A stretch of 64,000 nt of DNA from Chthonomonas sp. UBA1950 (GTDB lineage Bacteria; Armatimonadota; Fimbriimonadia; Fimbriimonadales; Fimbriimonadaceae), in contig DDEQ01000012.1 in the NCBI GenBank assembly GCA_002336105.1, positions 84,300 to 148,299 on the forward strand, written 5' to 3'. Position numbers and translations under genes: made by a program. Positions 9,420-17,765 of this stretch are shown piece by piece (positions within the stretch are counted from its first letter, which is position 1; every line of letters starts with the position of its first letter). The notes beneath the pieces are model-generated. The model saw only the letters and a list, made by a program, of their open reading frames with translations, made no database searches and had not been told where the DNA came from.

Positions 9420-10240
9420 GCGAAGTCCTGATCCTTCATCACCTATCGTTGATCCCGAACGGGGCAACGCTATCCCTTGTTGTATCGGCAGGACAATCAT
9501 TGACTATTGTTGGGCCTTCGCGCTCTGGCAAGACATCGCTCCTGCGGCTATTGGCGGGGCAGGGCAGGCCGCAAGAAGGCTATGTGTCAATTCAAGGCTC
9601 AGTGGCTTTTGCGACGGCATTTGCCTCGAGAAAGCCGAAGGTTGGGAGCTTGGCTAAATTTCAGGGGCATCAGGGAAGGTCTTCTCGTATCACCGAGTTA
9701 CTACTGGCAACGAGACTTTGGGATCGTCGAACGGATTCACTTGCGGATTTGTCTGACTCGGAACTCGCAGCCGCCGAACTGTTGGGACCCCTGAGCCAAG
9801 ACTCAAACTTACTGCTCATCGACGGGCAGCTTGATCGCCTCGACCCATGGGTTTTTCGGTCGGTGATGGCTGTACTCGGCGAAAAGATGAACCAGGGAAC
9901 AGCCGTTGTCGCCGTGACAAATCGACCGGACGTCATCAAAGAGCTTGGCACTCTCGTTGTCCTTTCAGACTATGCCATCAAGTTCGCCGGATCTGTCGTG
10001 GATTTACTCCGGCATGGTCCGAATCACGAAGTCACCGTGAAGACAAAGAATCAGCCAGGCGTGCGAGCTTTGGTGGAACCGTTTCGAGTTAGTGTTCAGC
10101 CTTGTGAGGACGGCATTCGTTTTTTTGCACCAGAAGGTCAAGACCTAGTCGCCCATCTCCTCAGGGAAGGGTACGGCGATATTGAGTTCATAACCCTCAA
10201 ACAGCCTACGATTGAGGAAGCTCTTTCGAGACTTATTTAG
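9416..10240 (+). CDS. Degenerate ABC-type ATPase protein
   Basis: This 274-residue protein has the layout of an ABC-2-type exporter ATPase but has lost most catalytic motifs. The Walker A motif is intact (GPSRSGKTS, about residues 33-41). The signature reads LSDSE instead of LSGGQ. The Walker B reads LLLIDG, so the catalytic Glu is Gly. The switch region reads VTNRPD, where a His is expected. I see no clear Q-loop Gln. The C-terminus (LKQPTIEEALSRL) matches the tail domain of exporter ATPases, which often ends PSLEEVFLRL. No permease is adjacent. The start is a TTG overlapping the M24 stop. It may bind nucleotide without hydrolysing it well. Confidence 0.75.
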   Translation: MSEVLILHHLSLIPNGATLSLVVSAGQSLTIVGPSRSGKTSLLRLLAGQGRPQEGYVSIQGSVAFATAFASRKPKVGSLAKFQGHQGRSSRITELLLATRLWDRRTDSLADLSDSELAAAELLGPLSQDSNLLLIDGQLDRLDPWVFRSVMAVLGEKMNQGTAVVAVTNRPDVIKELGTLVVLSDYAIKFAGSVVDLLRHGPNHEVTVKTKNQPGVRALVEPFRVSVQPCEDGIRFFAPEGQDLVAHLLREGYGDIEFITLKQPTIEEALSRLI

Positions 10241-10288
10241 CCGAAATCTATCGTTTTCTCTCAGTGTTTTTGATCGGGAACGAGAGAA

Positions 10289-11086
10289 ATGCTTCACGCG
10301 GTAGGGCCTTGTGTGGCAGAGCGCCGGATAAGTAAATCGGATTGGTTTGTGTGCGTGTTTGCCACAGTGATGATCTTGTCAGTCGGATTAGCGGCTTTTG
10401 CACAAGGCATATCTCGTCGCAATTCTTCAATCTGCGCGTCAAACGTTCATCTCGTTAATGAGGCGGCTCTGCTCTATGCGACCGATTACGACGGAACAAT
10501 TGTTCCCCAGGTAGCGCTCGCTGGTCAATTTGCACGTCCTTCAGATTATCTGTTGTCAAACTACGTTAGGTCAAAAGAAACGTGGACTTGTTCGAACAAG
10601 GCAGATAACGACGGGACAAATATAAGAACCATAGGAATGAATCGGGCACTGTTAACCGCTTATGACGGCTCCACCCCAGACCATTCTCCGGTTCGGATTT
10701 GTCAGATTCCAAACCCGTCTGAAGTGATTCAAACGTGCGATGATGCTCCCCGTCATTTGTTTGAACTACCTTCTTGGGGTTTACGTTCTGAGTCTGTTCC
10801 CAACGTCTTCTTGGCCTGCCTAGGTGCCATCGGTCAGACCAGTGGTAGCGAGAATAACCCGTTGGCTACTGCTCTAAGCCGTCACGAAGAAAGGGCGAAT
10901 TATGCGCTGCTGGATGGGCATCTTTCTAGCTACACGATGATCGCGACTATCGTGCCAAAAATCCGATGGTTTGTTTCAAACCAGTCACTCCGAACCTGGG
11001 TGCCCGACGGATTGACTTCTACAGGCTGCACAATGTTGGGTTCGAAGACGCCTTATGTCGGGAGAGATCCCGTGACCGGTAATTAG
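10289..11086 (+). CDS. Pilin-like H-X9-DG domain protein lacking a prepilin leader
   Basis: This 265-residue protein resembles the body of the DUF1559-type pseudopilins common in Armatimonadota and Planctomycetes. One membrane segment (about residues 20-40) is followed by SICASNVHLVNEAALLYATDYDG, the usual segment after the pilin helix, and the C-terminal RHEERANYALLDGH matches the H-X9-DG motif. The prepilin leader (FTLIELL) is absent: the membrane segment reads VFATVMILSVGLAAFAQ. It is therefore probably not processed by prepilin peptidase but held as a signal-anchored or signal-peptide protein. The ATG at 10289 follows GAGAGAA. Its last 4 bases overlap the convergent mutL stop. Confidence 0.75.
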   Translation: MLHAVGPCVAERRISKSDWFVCVFATVMILSVGLAAFAQGISRRNSSICASNVHLVNEAALLYATDYDGTIVPQVALAGQFARPSDYLLSNYVRSKETWTCSNKADNDGTNIRTIGMNRALLTAYDGSTPDHSPVRICQIPNPSEVIQTCDDAPRHLFELPSWGLRSESVPNVFLACLGAIGQTSGSENNPLATALSRHEERANYALLDGHLSSYTMIATIVPKIRWFVSNQSLRTWVPDGLTSTGCTMLGSKTPYVGRDPVTGN

Positions 11087-12870
11087 CGTTTGAACATGCG
11101 CATCAAAGCATCTCGACTCAGGGTAATGGTGATAGGCCGTCCGTGAGGGCACAGATATGGATTCTCCGTCGTGGCTAAGTCGATGATGAGCTTTTCCATT
11201 TCTGCATGGCTGAGCGGATCCCCTGCCTTCACTGCCATGTGACAGGCGCTCGTGATCCAGATCTGCTCTCGAGTCGGGACCAGCTTTCTCGCAACAGATA
11301 CCTCAACGAGTTCGTCTACGAGATCACGAAGAATTTTGAGAGGGTCCTTACTACGGATGGCTGCGGGCACTGCCCGAATAACGTAGCTCTCTCCGCCGAA
11401 GGGCTCTAACTCGAATCCAACTGCGGTGATTTCGGGAATGCGGTCACGCAATAGCACGGCGCTCTTCTTGTCAAGGTGAAGCGTCTGCGGAACCAATAAG
11501 GGCTGCTTCTCAATTGCTGTGCTACCTTTCAATCCGCAAAGATATTCGTAAAGAATCCGTTCGTGGGCTACATGCTGATCGATGACCACCAGCCCGTGAT
11601 TCGTTTCCGCTACGATGAACGTGTTCATGATCTGCCCGACCACACGGAGCCCATCGAGGAGAGCCACAAAGGGAAGGTTTGCGGAGGTTGGAGTTGGTAA
11701 CTCGGTAGAAAGCGGTCTGAATGGGTCTAGCTGTCCGCCGACAGTGTAGGTGCCGCTGTTAAAGGCAGGTTGAGCTGGCTCCGGAGCACTTAGACGAAAG
11801 TCTTCTACCGGAGGAGCCCATGAGGTAGCCGCTCGAAGTGCTTCGTTGGCGGCAGCAATCTGGGCGGCGTCCGGCATCATTCCATGCTCCATCAGTGCTT
11901 GGCGAACGGCTAACTTGATCGCTTCGAATGCGGCACCTTCATGTTGAAATTTGACCTCGCTCTTGGTTGGGCTAACGTTTACGTCGACCTTGGCTGGGTC
12001 CACGTCGATAAGCAAAGTGACAAGAGGATATCGCCGCTCTGGGGTTAAGTCACGAAAGGCTTGGTCCAGTGCAGCGGTCAACGTTCGGGTCCGCACTGGG
12101 CGGCCGTTGACGAAGACGTATTGGTAGGATCGATTGGGCTTCGTGATGTGCGGAGGCGACACATATCCGCGTAAAACTAGACCAGCCGCTTCAATGGACA
12201 CGGCGGCCAACGAACGCGCCATGTCGCGACCCCAAACTTCCGCAACCGCTTCTCTCATATCTCCGCCGCCAGTCGTTTCAAGAGCGAGTTGACCGTTATG
12301 AGTCATCATGAAGGCAACGTGAGGATAAGCGATTGCATAACGTGATACGTGTTCGAAAATCTGTCCAAGTTCGGTGGTATCGCTTTTAAGGAATTTGAGT
12401 CTCGCTGGCGTGTTAAAAAAGAGATCTTCAACCAGAATTTCAGTGCCTTTGGGTCCCGCCGCACCCGTCGGAGGAAGCATCGTCCCCCCTTCGATCTTCA
12501 GAACGGTTCGGAGCCCATCTTCGGTTGCCGTTGAGAGGGTCATTCGCGAAACAGAGGCAATGCTCGGAAGGGCTTCTCCGCGAAATCCAAGGGTCTGAAC
12601 ACCGAGCAAGTCGTCTGAAGTTGTTATCTTTGATGTGGCATGACGCTGAAGAGCCGTTGCCGCGTCTTCGCCTGTCATGCCGATGCCGTTGTCAGAAATG
12701 CGAATGAGCGTTTTTCCGCTGTCTTCTAGTCCGACCTCGATTCTTGTTGAGCCGGCGTCAAGCGCATTTTCGACCAACTCTTTAACGACGCTTGCCGGCC
12801 TCTCAACGACTTCGCCTGCCGCAATTTGGTTGACAGTGTGCGCATCAAGGAGTCGAATTCGAGGTGACAT
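11083..12870 (-). CDS. mutL: DNA mismatch repair protein MutL
   Basis: MutL couples mismatch recognition by MutS to strand incision. The N-terminal GHKL ATPase is complete: KELVENALDAGS holds the catalytic Glu and the metal-binding Asn, DNGIGM follows, then GFRGEALPSIASVS. The C-terminal domain carries an endonuclease motif DQHVAHERILYE, a variant of DQHA(X)2E(X)4E with Val for Ala, plus ACHMAVK and CPHGRP. It is therefore likely a nicking MutL, as in bacteria without MutH. The frame is open to an ATG at 12909. The ATG at 12870 (MSPRIRLLDAHT) matches the family start and gives 595 residues. No clear ribosome site decides between them. It is divergent from the TauE gene. Confidence 0.95.
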   Translation of the reverse strand: MSPRIRLLDAHTVNQIAAGEVVERPASVVKELVENALDAGSTRIEVGLEDSGKTLIRISDNGIGMTGEDAATALQRHATSKITTSDDLLGVQTLGFRGEALPSIASVSRMTLSTATEDGLRTVLKIEGGTMLPPTGAAGPKGTEILVEDLFFNTPARLKFLKSDTTELGQIFEHVSRYAIAYPHVAFMMTHNGQLALETTGGGDMREAVAEVWGRDMARSLAAVSIEAAGLVLRGYVSPPHITKPNRSYQYVFVNGRPVRTRTLTAALDQAFRDLTPERRYPLVTLLIDVDPAKVDVNVSPTKSEVKFQHEGAAFEAIKLAVRQALMEHGMMPDAAQIAAANEALRAATSWAPPVEDFRLSAPEPAQPAFNSGTYTVGGQLDPFRPLSTELPTPTSANLPFVALLDGLRVVGQIMNTFIVAETNHGLVVIDQHVAHERILYEYLCGLKGSTAIEKQPLLVPQTLHLDKKSAVLLRDRIPEITAVGFELEPFGGESYVIRAVPAAIRSKDPLKILRDLVDELVEVSVARKLVPTREQIWITSACHMAVKAGDPLSHAEMEKLIIDLATTENPYLCPHGRPITITLSRDALMRMFKR

Positions 12871-12917
12871 GGAATCTAAGGACATTGTGGAACATTCCGA
12901 AGCCGACATAATGAGGC

Positions 12918-13688
12918 GTGCACCTTGAACCTGCCCAAATTGTCGTAGCGGCTGCGGCTGCGATGTTGATCGGGTTTAGTAAAGCAGGACTTCCTGGGAG
13001 CGGAATCTTGGTTGTGCCGATGATGGCCAGTGTTTTCGGCGGTCATTTGTCAATTGGTGCGACTCTGCCAATGCTGATTCTTGCCGACATCTTTGCGGTG
13101 GTTATGTACCGCTCAGACGCTGATTGGCCGAAAATCAGAAGTTTGATCCCCTGGGTCTTTGTTGGGTTGGCTCTCGGGGTTGGCTTTTTATTGTTTTTGC
13201 CGCATAAGCCTGGGACCCGAGATCCACTCAACGCGATCATCGGGGCAACCGTGATCTTAATGCTCCTCATTCACCTTCTACGCGGTAAGTTAGGCGACAA
13301 ATTAGTGCCTCACTCACCAGTCGGAACTGCCTTCACTGGCACCATGGCAGGGTTCACGACGATGGCGAGCAACGCGGCTGGTCCGATCATGTCGATTTAC
13401 ATGACCGCGGCGAAGTTACCCAAAAACAAGTTGATGGGAACCTCGGCTTGGTATTTCTTCCTTATCAACTCTGCGAAGGTTCCGCTTATGTTGTATGTGA
13501 ATTCGGCCAAGCCCTCTGATCCTTTGATCACAGCAGAATCATTTCAGATGAATCTCATGCTGGTCCCAATGATCATCATAGGAGCTTTACTAGGAAAGTT
13601 CCTGCTTCCAAAAATCTCAGAGGCAGCCTTTAGCACGACGATACTCGCGTTAGCCGGAATCGCCGCGCTGAAGCTCATTATTAGTTAG
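12918..13688 (+). CDS. Sulfite exporter TauE/SafE family membrane protein
   Basis: This 256-residue inner-membrane protein has about eight hydrophobic segments in two similar halves, the TauE/SafE layout. The N-terminal segment (AAAAMLIGFSKAGLPGSGILVVPMM) and the second-half copy (GTMAGFTTMASNAAGPIMSIYM) carry the conserved GFxKAG-like and N-x-GP motifs of the family. Members move sulfite, organosulfonates or other small anions. The substrate here is unknown. The start is a GTG at 12918, 8 to 47 bases from the divergent mutL start. Its 3' end overlaps the convergent response-regulator gene by 8 bases. Confidence 0.88.
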   Translation: MHLEPAQIVVAAAAAMLIGFSKAGLPGSGILVVPMMASVFGGHLSIGATLPMLILADIFAVVMYRSDADWPKIRSLIPWVFVGLALGVGFLLFLPHKPGTRDPLNAIIGATVILMLLIHLLRGKLGDKLVPHSPVGTAFTGTMAGFTTMASNAAGPIMSIYMTAAKLPKNKLMGTSAWYFFLINSAKVPLMLYVNSAKPSDPLITAESFQMNLMLVPMIIIGALLGKFLLPKISEAAFSTTILALAGIAALKLIIS

Positions 13689-14439
13689 GTTCAGTGGCAC
13701 CTTGAATACCGAGGCGCTCCTGAAGCACAGGATACTGAACTCTACCGAGCGGTAGTTCTTCTCCGGTAACAAGACGGATGCCGTAGGTGTGGTTGCCAAA
13801 AATCTGCACCTCATCAATCAGAGCCAAATTGGCGATACACGATGCGTGAACCCTCATGAAGTTTCCAGGCAATAAGCTCTCAAGTTGTGTAAGTGTGTAG
13901 TTCGTTTTGAACTCGCCATCTTTTGATTTAACAACGACGACTTTGCCAGCGGCAGTCGCGTACAGTACTCGGTCGACCGGCAACAACTTGATGGCACCTT
14001 TCGATCGGATCGCCAATCGTTTGAGCGAATTCCTACGAACCGTCTTTTTGAGTGCCTCAACGCGGTCGGCGTCTTGCCTCATAGTAAGTTGGCTTTTGGC
14101 TTTAAGGATTGTGGTCGCGAGACGCTCTTCACTAACAGGTTTAACAAGGTAGTCAAAGACCGATTTGTCAAACGCATCGAGTGCATATTCGCTGTAGCCG
14201 GTGACCATTACCACAAGCGGGCTAGGAGAAATATTCGCGAATTCTGAGCTTGCTTGAATACCAGATATTCCAGGCATTCGCACGTCCATGAAGACCAAAT
14301 CCGGGATATCCTCTTCGGCAAAGGCAAGGGCTTCTTCGGCATCTTCAAACTCGCCAATGACGACCACACCAAGATCATCTAGCATCGATTTGATGAGTGA
14401 GCGGGCAAGTCTTTCGTCGTCAACAATGATTGCTCTCAT
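13681..14439 (-). CDS. LytTR-type response regulator
   Basis: This 252-residue DNA-binding response regulator is the partner of the kinase encoded just upstream. The receiver domain (about residues 1-115) has the acidic pair VDDE, phospho-acceptor Asp52 in VFMDVRMPG, and Lys in YLVKPVSEE. The C-terminal LytTR domain (about 145-245) shows AIRSKGAIKLLPVDRVLYATAAG and HASCIANLALI, typical of the AlgR/AgrA/LytR beta-fold. The ATG at 14439 starts MRAIIVDDE. An in-frame TTG at 14445 would overlap the kinase stop as TTGA and is an alternative. LytTR regulators often control cell-wall or transport genes. The target here is not visible. Confidence 0.92.
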   Translation of the reverse strand: MRAIIVDDERLARSLIKSMLDDLGVVVIGEFEDAEEALAFAEEDIPDLVFMDVRMPGISGIQASSEFANISPSPLVVMVTGYSEYALDAFDKSVFDYLVKPVSEERLATTILKAKSQLTMRQDADRVEALKKTVRRNSLKRLAIRSKGAIKLLPVDRVLYATAAGKVVVVKSKDGEFKTNYTLTQLESLLPGNFMRVHASCIANLALIDEVQIFGNHTYGIRLVTGEELPLGRVQYPVLQERLGIQGATEPN

Positions 14440-14441
14440 AG

Positions 14442-15551
14442 TCAATTTCTCTCTTTGTACGGAAGCCGAATCACCGAGAGGGTGCCGGCTGATGGGCGAT
14501 TGATGATCTTTAGCTTTCCGGGCTTGGTCATCGTGCGTAGTTGTTCATCAAGGATGCTGACTCCGTGATGAGGATTTCGTGTTGATTTTTCGGGAGTGAT
14601 TCCGATTCCGTCGTCGGCTACGGCTATACACACATGTCGCGGGCTTTTTCGTGCGATGACGCAGACCGTCCCTCCAGTTTGTTTTTGGCTAACACCGTGT
14701 ACGATTGCGTTCTCGACTAACACTTGAACCGAAAAGTTTGGGACGGTAATCGTCTCAAGACCATTCACTTCGTAGGTCACTTTTAGTTTTGGTCCAAACC
14801 TTTCCGACTCGATGGCGACGTAACTTTTCACCGTCTCCAGCTCTTCAGCAAGGCTATGCCCTTCGGTGAAGCTAGATTCGAGCGACTTTCGCATCAAGCC
14901 ACCGAGCGTAATCGCTGCTTTCGCTGCTCGCTTCGGAGAAATATCGCAAAGAGCAGCTACCGAAGTGAGTGCGTTGTATAGAAAATGGGGGTGCACCCTG
15001 GACCGTAACACTGATAACTGTGCTTCAGCAGCTACTCGACGAAGCTCAATCGCCTCTCGACGAAGTTCTTCAGCTCTTGACCGAGTCTCGGCATCTCGGG
15101 CAACAAGGCCGAACATCATCACTGCAAAGACGTTGGCGATGATCGTCCAAGGTGACCGGAGCACAGCGGATTGGCTACCCATCAAATGCGCTACAAATAC
15201 GCATACAGATTGAGAAGCCGCGACGGATGCGTACCTGAGTTTCGGTCGTTCCTGAACGAGAATCGGAACAACGACTGAAATACAGATTTGGATCGCGATC
15301 ACCAGCAAATTGTGTTCGATCCCACCGAGTAATTCGGCCACGAATGTGATGAGTCCCGCGATCAGTCCGGCTTCCCAACCACCAAAAACAGTAGCCAATG
15401 AGCAAGCTAGATTGAGTGGGGAATACGGAAAAAGACTCCCCGTAAATACGACTTCATAGGTTGCTAATAACCCAAATACCGTCCCGAACAGGATTGGCTG
15501 TTTCGCCAGCCTCTCGACCCTTCCGCGCAAGACAAGAAAAGTGATGGCCAC
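14442..15551 (-). CDS. LytS-type sensor histidine kinase (5TMR and His_kinase domains)
   Basis: This 369-residue membrane kinase has an N-terminal region with about five or six hydrophobic helices of the 5TM-LYT type (residues 1-150). A short coiled linker rich in Arg and Glu follows (155-180). The His_kinase domain has the phospho-acceptor His189 in RVHPHFLYNALTS. The ATP-binding domain has VLVENAIVHGV and ADDGIGI. It should phosphorylate the adjacent LytTR regulator. The first usable start is a GTG at 15551, but the frame is open to 15659 and the upstream residues (such as NLVIPLPEVTINSLLEDTSF) look like true family sequence, so the real N-terminus may be longer and use a rare start codon. 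Confidence 0.88.
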   Translation of the reverse strand: MAITFLVLRGRVERLAKQPILFGTVFGLLATYEVVFTGSLFPYSPLNLACSLATVFGGWEAGLIAGLITFVAELLGGIEHNLLVIAIQICISVVVPILVQERPKLRYASVAASQSVCVFVAHLMGSQSAVLRSPWTIIANVFAVMMFGLVARDAETRSRAEELRREAIELRRVAAEAQLSVLRSRVHPHFLYNALTSVAALCDISPKRAAKAAITLGGLMRKSLESSFTEGHSLAEELETVKSYVAIESERFGPKLKVTYEVNGLETITVPNFSVQVLVENAIVHGVSQKQTGGTVCVIARKSPRHVCIAVADDGIGITPEKSTRNPHHGVSILDEQLRTMTKPGKLKIINRPSAGTLSVIRLPYKERN

Positions 15552-15669
15552 GAGAAAACTCGTGTCCTCTAGCAGGGAGTTAATCGTGACTTCAGGTAAT
15601 GGGATAACTAGATTATGAAAAGAAAAGCTGATAATCGTCCCGAAAAGGGCATGTATGGATCAAAAACGG

Positions 15670-16932
15670 CTATGTTCGTTTCTTTCCGGGCGATTTTCTT
15701 ATTTCATCGGTCCTTAGTGTTGGCAACGCGTTCTTTTGCAAACCATCGGTAGATGGATCGACCCAAATATCTTTCGGGAGGTATTTGATTGATCGTTCAG
15801 TCTTTCGGATCGTCGTTCCTTGATCTCGTAATTCTGTTTGGACATCGACGACAAGTGCATCGCTCAATCGAATCATGAACGTTATGAGTGTCCCCGGGCT
15901 CTCTGCTACCACGAGTGCACACGGTTCGCCTCCGAACGAAATGGACCCAACTTTTGCCGCCTTGGAGCCAGAATCAACCGCGTTTGAAAATAGCCCACTT
16001 CGAACAACTCGAAGGCGCATGATCGGGTCAATATTGAGCTTACATGCGACCAGATAGTCCAGAATCAGGGACCTTTTAATTGAACCCTCGAAGTAGGATC
16101 CAGTAACCCTGTTGCAGACCCTTAGAATGCCCTTTTCATAAGTCCATCCGCCAAATTGACCGTTTTGTCCGAGCTTTGTGTTCGATATGAGCAGTTCTTT
16201 TGTGCCTTCTTGGTCTTTGACTCGCAGAACACAATCATCGAGTTGACGCTCGCTGACGTAGAGGCGATCAAAGAGATGCTTGGTTTCTTGGTCAGCGAAG
16301 GCGGGGGGGATTTGCCTGTCGGCGAAGCCGGAAACGTGAATCAAATTGGCCGTTTGAGGACGACTGATCTGTCTTGGACCCAAATAGGAAATCTTCCAGG
16401 AGAACTGAGCGTCTCCAGAGCCTCCAGAAAACTCCACCAGTCTGTTTTGTTTGTCGAAGCCGATGGTGGCTTTCGGTGCTTTTTCGCTCATCCAACGGTT
16501 TCCGACCTTTTTGAAACTCGGAACCTTGAGCCAAGGATTCACGAAGAATTTGAACATGATTGGTCTGAGAACAACCTTGACCGGGTCATCCAGCTGACCA
16601 AGAACCGCTTCGAGCTGATTGTAAAGCGGCGCGCTGGGAATCTTGCGATCAAGCCACTCACCAGCCTTCGAGTCTTTTGCGGTCATCAGGTTGCTTGATA
16701 CGAAATAGATTCGGTCAGTCGCATCAATGAGGCCCTTTCGTGGCTCCTGAATTCTTACTTCGAGAGCTTTCGATGTCCAGCTAACATCAATCGACTTGTT
16801 TTCTTTTTGCTCACCAAACGTAGTTTTGAGTTCGACGTGAGCGACCCCTGAACTGCGGGTCATCGCTTTGACAGCAAGGTCGCAATCGACCGATAACTTT
16901 GGAGCCAATACAATCAGGGCCGTTAGAATCAT
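15670..16932 (-). CDS. Secreted protein of unknown function, last gene of ABC importer operon
   Basis: This 420-residue protein is not recognised. A short hydrophobic N-terminus (ILTALIVLAPKL) may be a signal peptide. The first half looks like LolA/LppX-type beta-rich carriers (GVAHVELKTTFGEQKEN, IDATDRIYFVSSNLMT), and a similar pattern may repeat in the second half, but I see no firm motif. The C-terminus is basic (RKSPGKKRT). Its ATG overlaps the upstream permease stop by 4 bases (ATGA), so it is translated with the importer. The missing partner of the importer is a binding lipoprotein. This protein has no lipobox and does not look like a BMP-family binding protein. Confidence 0.6.
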   Translation of the reverse strand: MILTALIVLAPKLSVDCDLAVKAMTRSSGVAHVELKTTFGEQKENKSIDVSWTSKALEVRIQEPRKGLIDATDRIYFVSSNLMTAKDSKAGEWLDRKIPSAPLYNQLEAVLGQLDDPVKVVLRPIMFKFFVNPWLKVPSFKKVGNRWMSEKAPKATIGFDKQNRLVEFSGGSGDAQFSWKISYLGPRQISRPQTANLIHVSGFADRQIPPAFADQETKHLFDRLYVSERQLDDCVLRVKDQEGTKELLISNTKLGQNGQFGGWTYEKGILRVCNRVTGSYFEGSIKRSLILDYLVACKLNIDPIMRLRVVRSGLFSNAVDSGSKAAKVGSISFGGEPCALVVAESPGTLITFMIRLSDALVVDVQTELRDQGTTIRKTERSIKYLPKDIWVDPSTDGLQKNALPTLRTDEIRKSPGKKRT

Positions 16933-17765
16933 AATTTGCCAATTCCCGCAGGAGTTCGATTTCTACCGAAGAATCCGGCTAGAGCAACGATCGTGACAAT
17001 GTAAGGGAGCGACGCCCAAACTGCTGGGATATTTGCGCCAAATATCTGAGTTCCATCCAGCTGAACACGCAGAGCGCTTAAAAATCCAAAACCTAGACAG
17101 GCAACGAAGGTTGGAATGGGCCGCCAGCCCCCCAGAATGAGCGCAGCAAGGGCGATATACCCTCGTCCGGCAGTCATGTTGTCTGTAAACGCTTGAACTT
17201 CGCTGACGAGCATAGATCCAGCGAGACCGCAGAAGATTCCAGTTGCGGTCAGACCCCAAAAACGAATGGTGATCGGCTCAGTTCCCATGAGCCGGGCTTT
17301 ATCTGGATCACTACCCGCTGCCATCAGCCGAATACCAAATCGGCCGTATTTGCTATTTACCCAAAGCAAGAATGGAACAATGATAGCGGCGACGACAAAG
17401 TAGTTTGTGGGCATGACAACCAACTTGCCGGAATTATTAGGATCACTAAACTTGCCATACAAAAAGTTCGTCCCGCCTGCGGCAATAGCATTGATTGCCA
17501 TGCCCGAGATGACGTGATCGATTCGGTATTTCTGAGTTGACAGCCAATGAAGGATGCTGAGAAGCGTTGAAGAAAGCACTCCGCATGCGACGCCTCCGAG
17601 TGCGCCAAAATGCGCCGAACAGAGCGCCGTCACGCAGGCTGACATGAGCATCAACCCTTCAAGCCCGATGTTCGTGATGCCGCCTCTTTCGCTGGTGTAA
17701 CCTCCCATCGCGGCAAGGCAAAGAGGTGTCGCCATGATGAGGGCTAATCTGAGAACGTCAATCAC
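16929..17765 (-). CDS. ABC transporter permease, BMP/nucleoside importer type (second permease)
   Basis: This 278-residue inner-membrane permease matches the YufQ/NupQ side of the BmpA-type importers. It begins LRLALIMATPLCLAAMGGYTSERGGITNIGLEGLMLM, where GGxxNIGLEGLML is the family signature, and shows GRFGIRLMAAGSDPDKARLMG in the coupling region and AFTDNMTAGRGYIALAALILG near the end. Such systems take up nucleosides or related purines, and some take up other small molecules. The start is a GTG at 17765, overlapping the first permease by 8 bases. The fixed ATPase-permease-permease order supports the call. The substrate is not decided. Confidence 0.92.
   Translation of the reverse strand: MIDVLRLALIMATPLCLAAMGGYTSERGGITNIGLEGLMLMSACVTALCSAHFGALGGVACGVLSSTLLSILHWLSTQKYRIDHVISGMAINAIAAGGTNFLYGKFSDPNNSGKLVVMPTNYFVVAAIIVPFLLWVNSKYGRFGIRLMAAGSDPDKARLMGTEPITIRFWGLTATGIFCGLAGSMLVSEVQAFTDNMTAGRGYIALAALILGGWRPIPTFVACLGFGFLSALRVQLDGTQIFGANIPAVWASLPYIVTIVALAGFFGRNRTPAGIGKL

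Noticed and set aside
16156..16698. A 180-residue open frame on the plus strand.
   Set aside because: It lies opposite the secreted unknown of the importer operon, which has overlapping coupling to its neighbour and a signal-like N-terminus; the plus-strand frame has neither start support nor motif.
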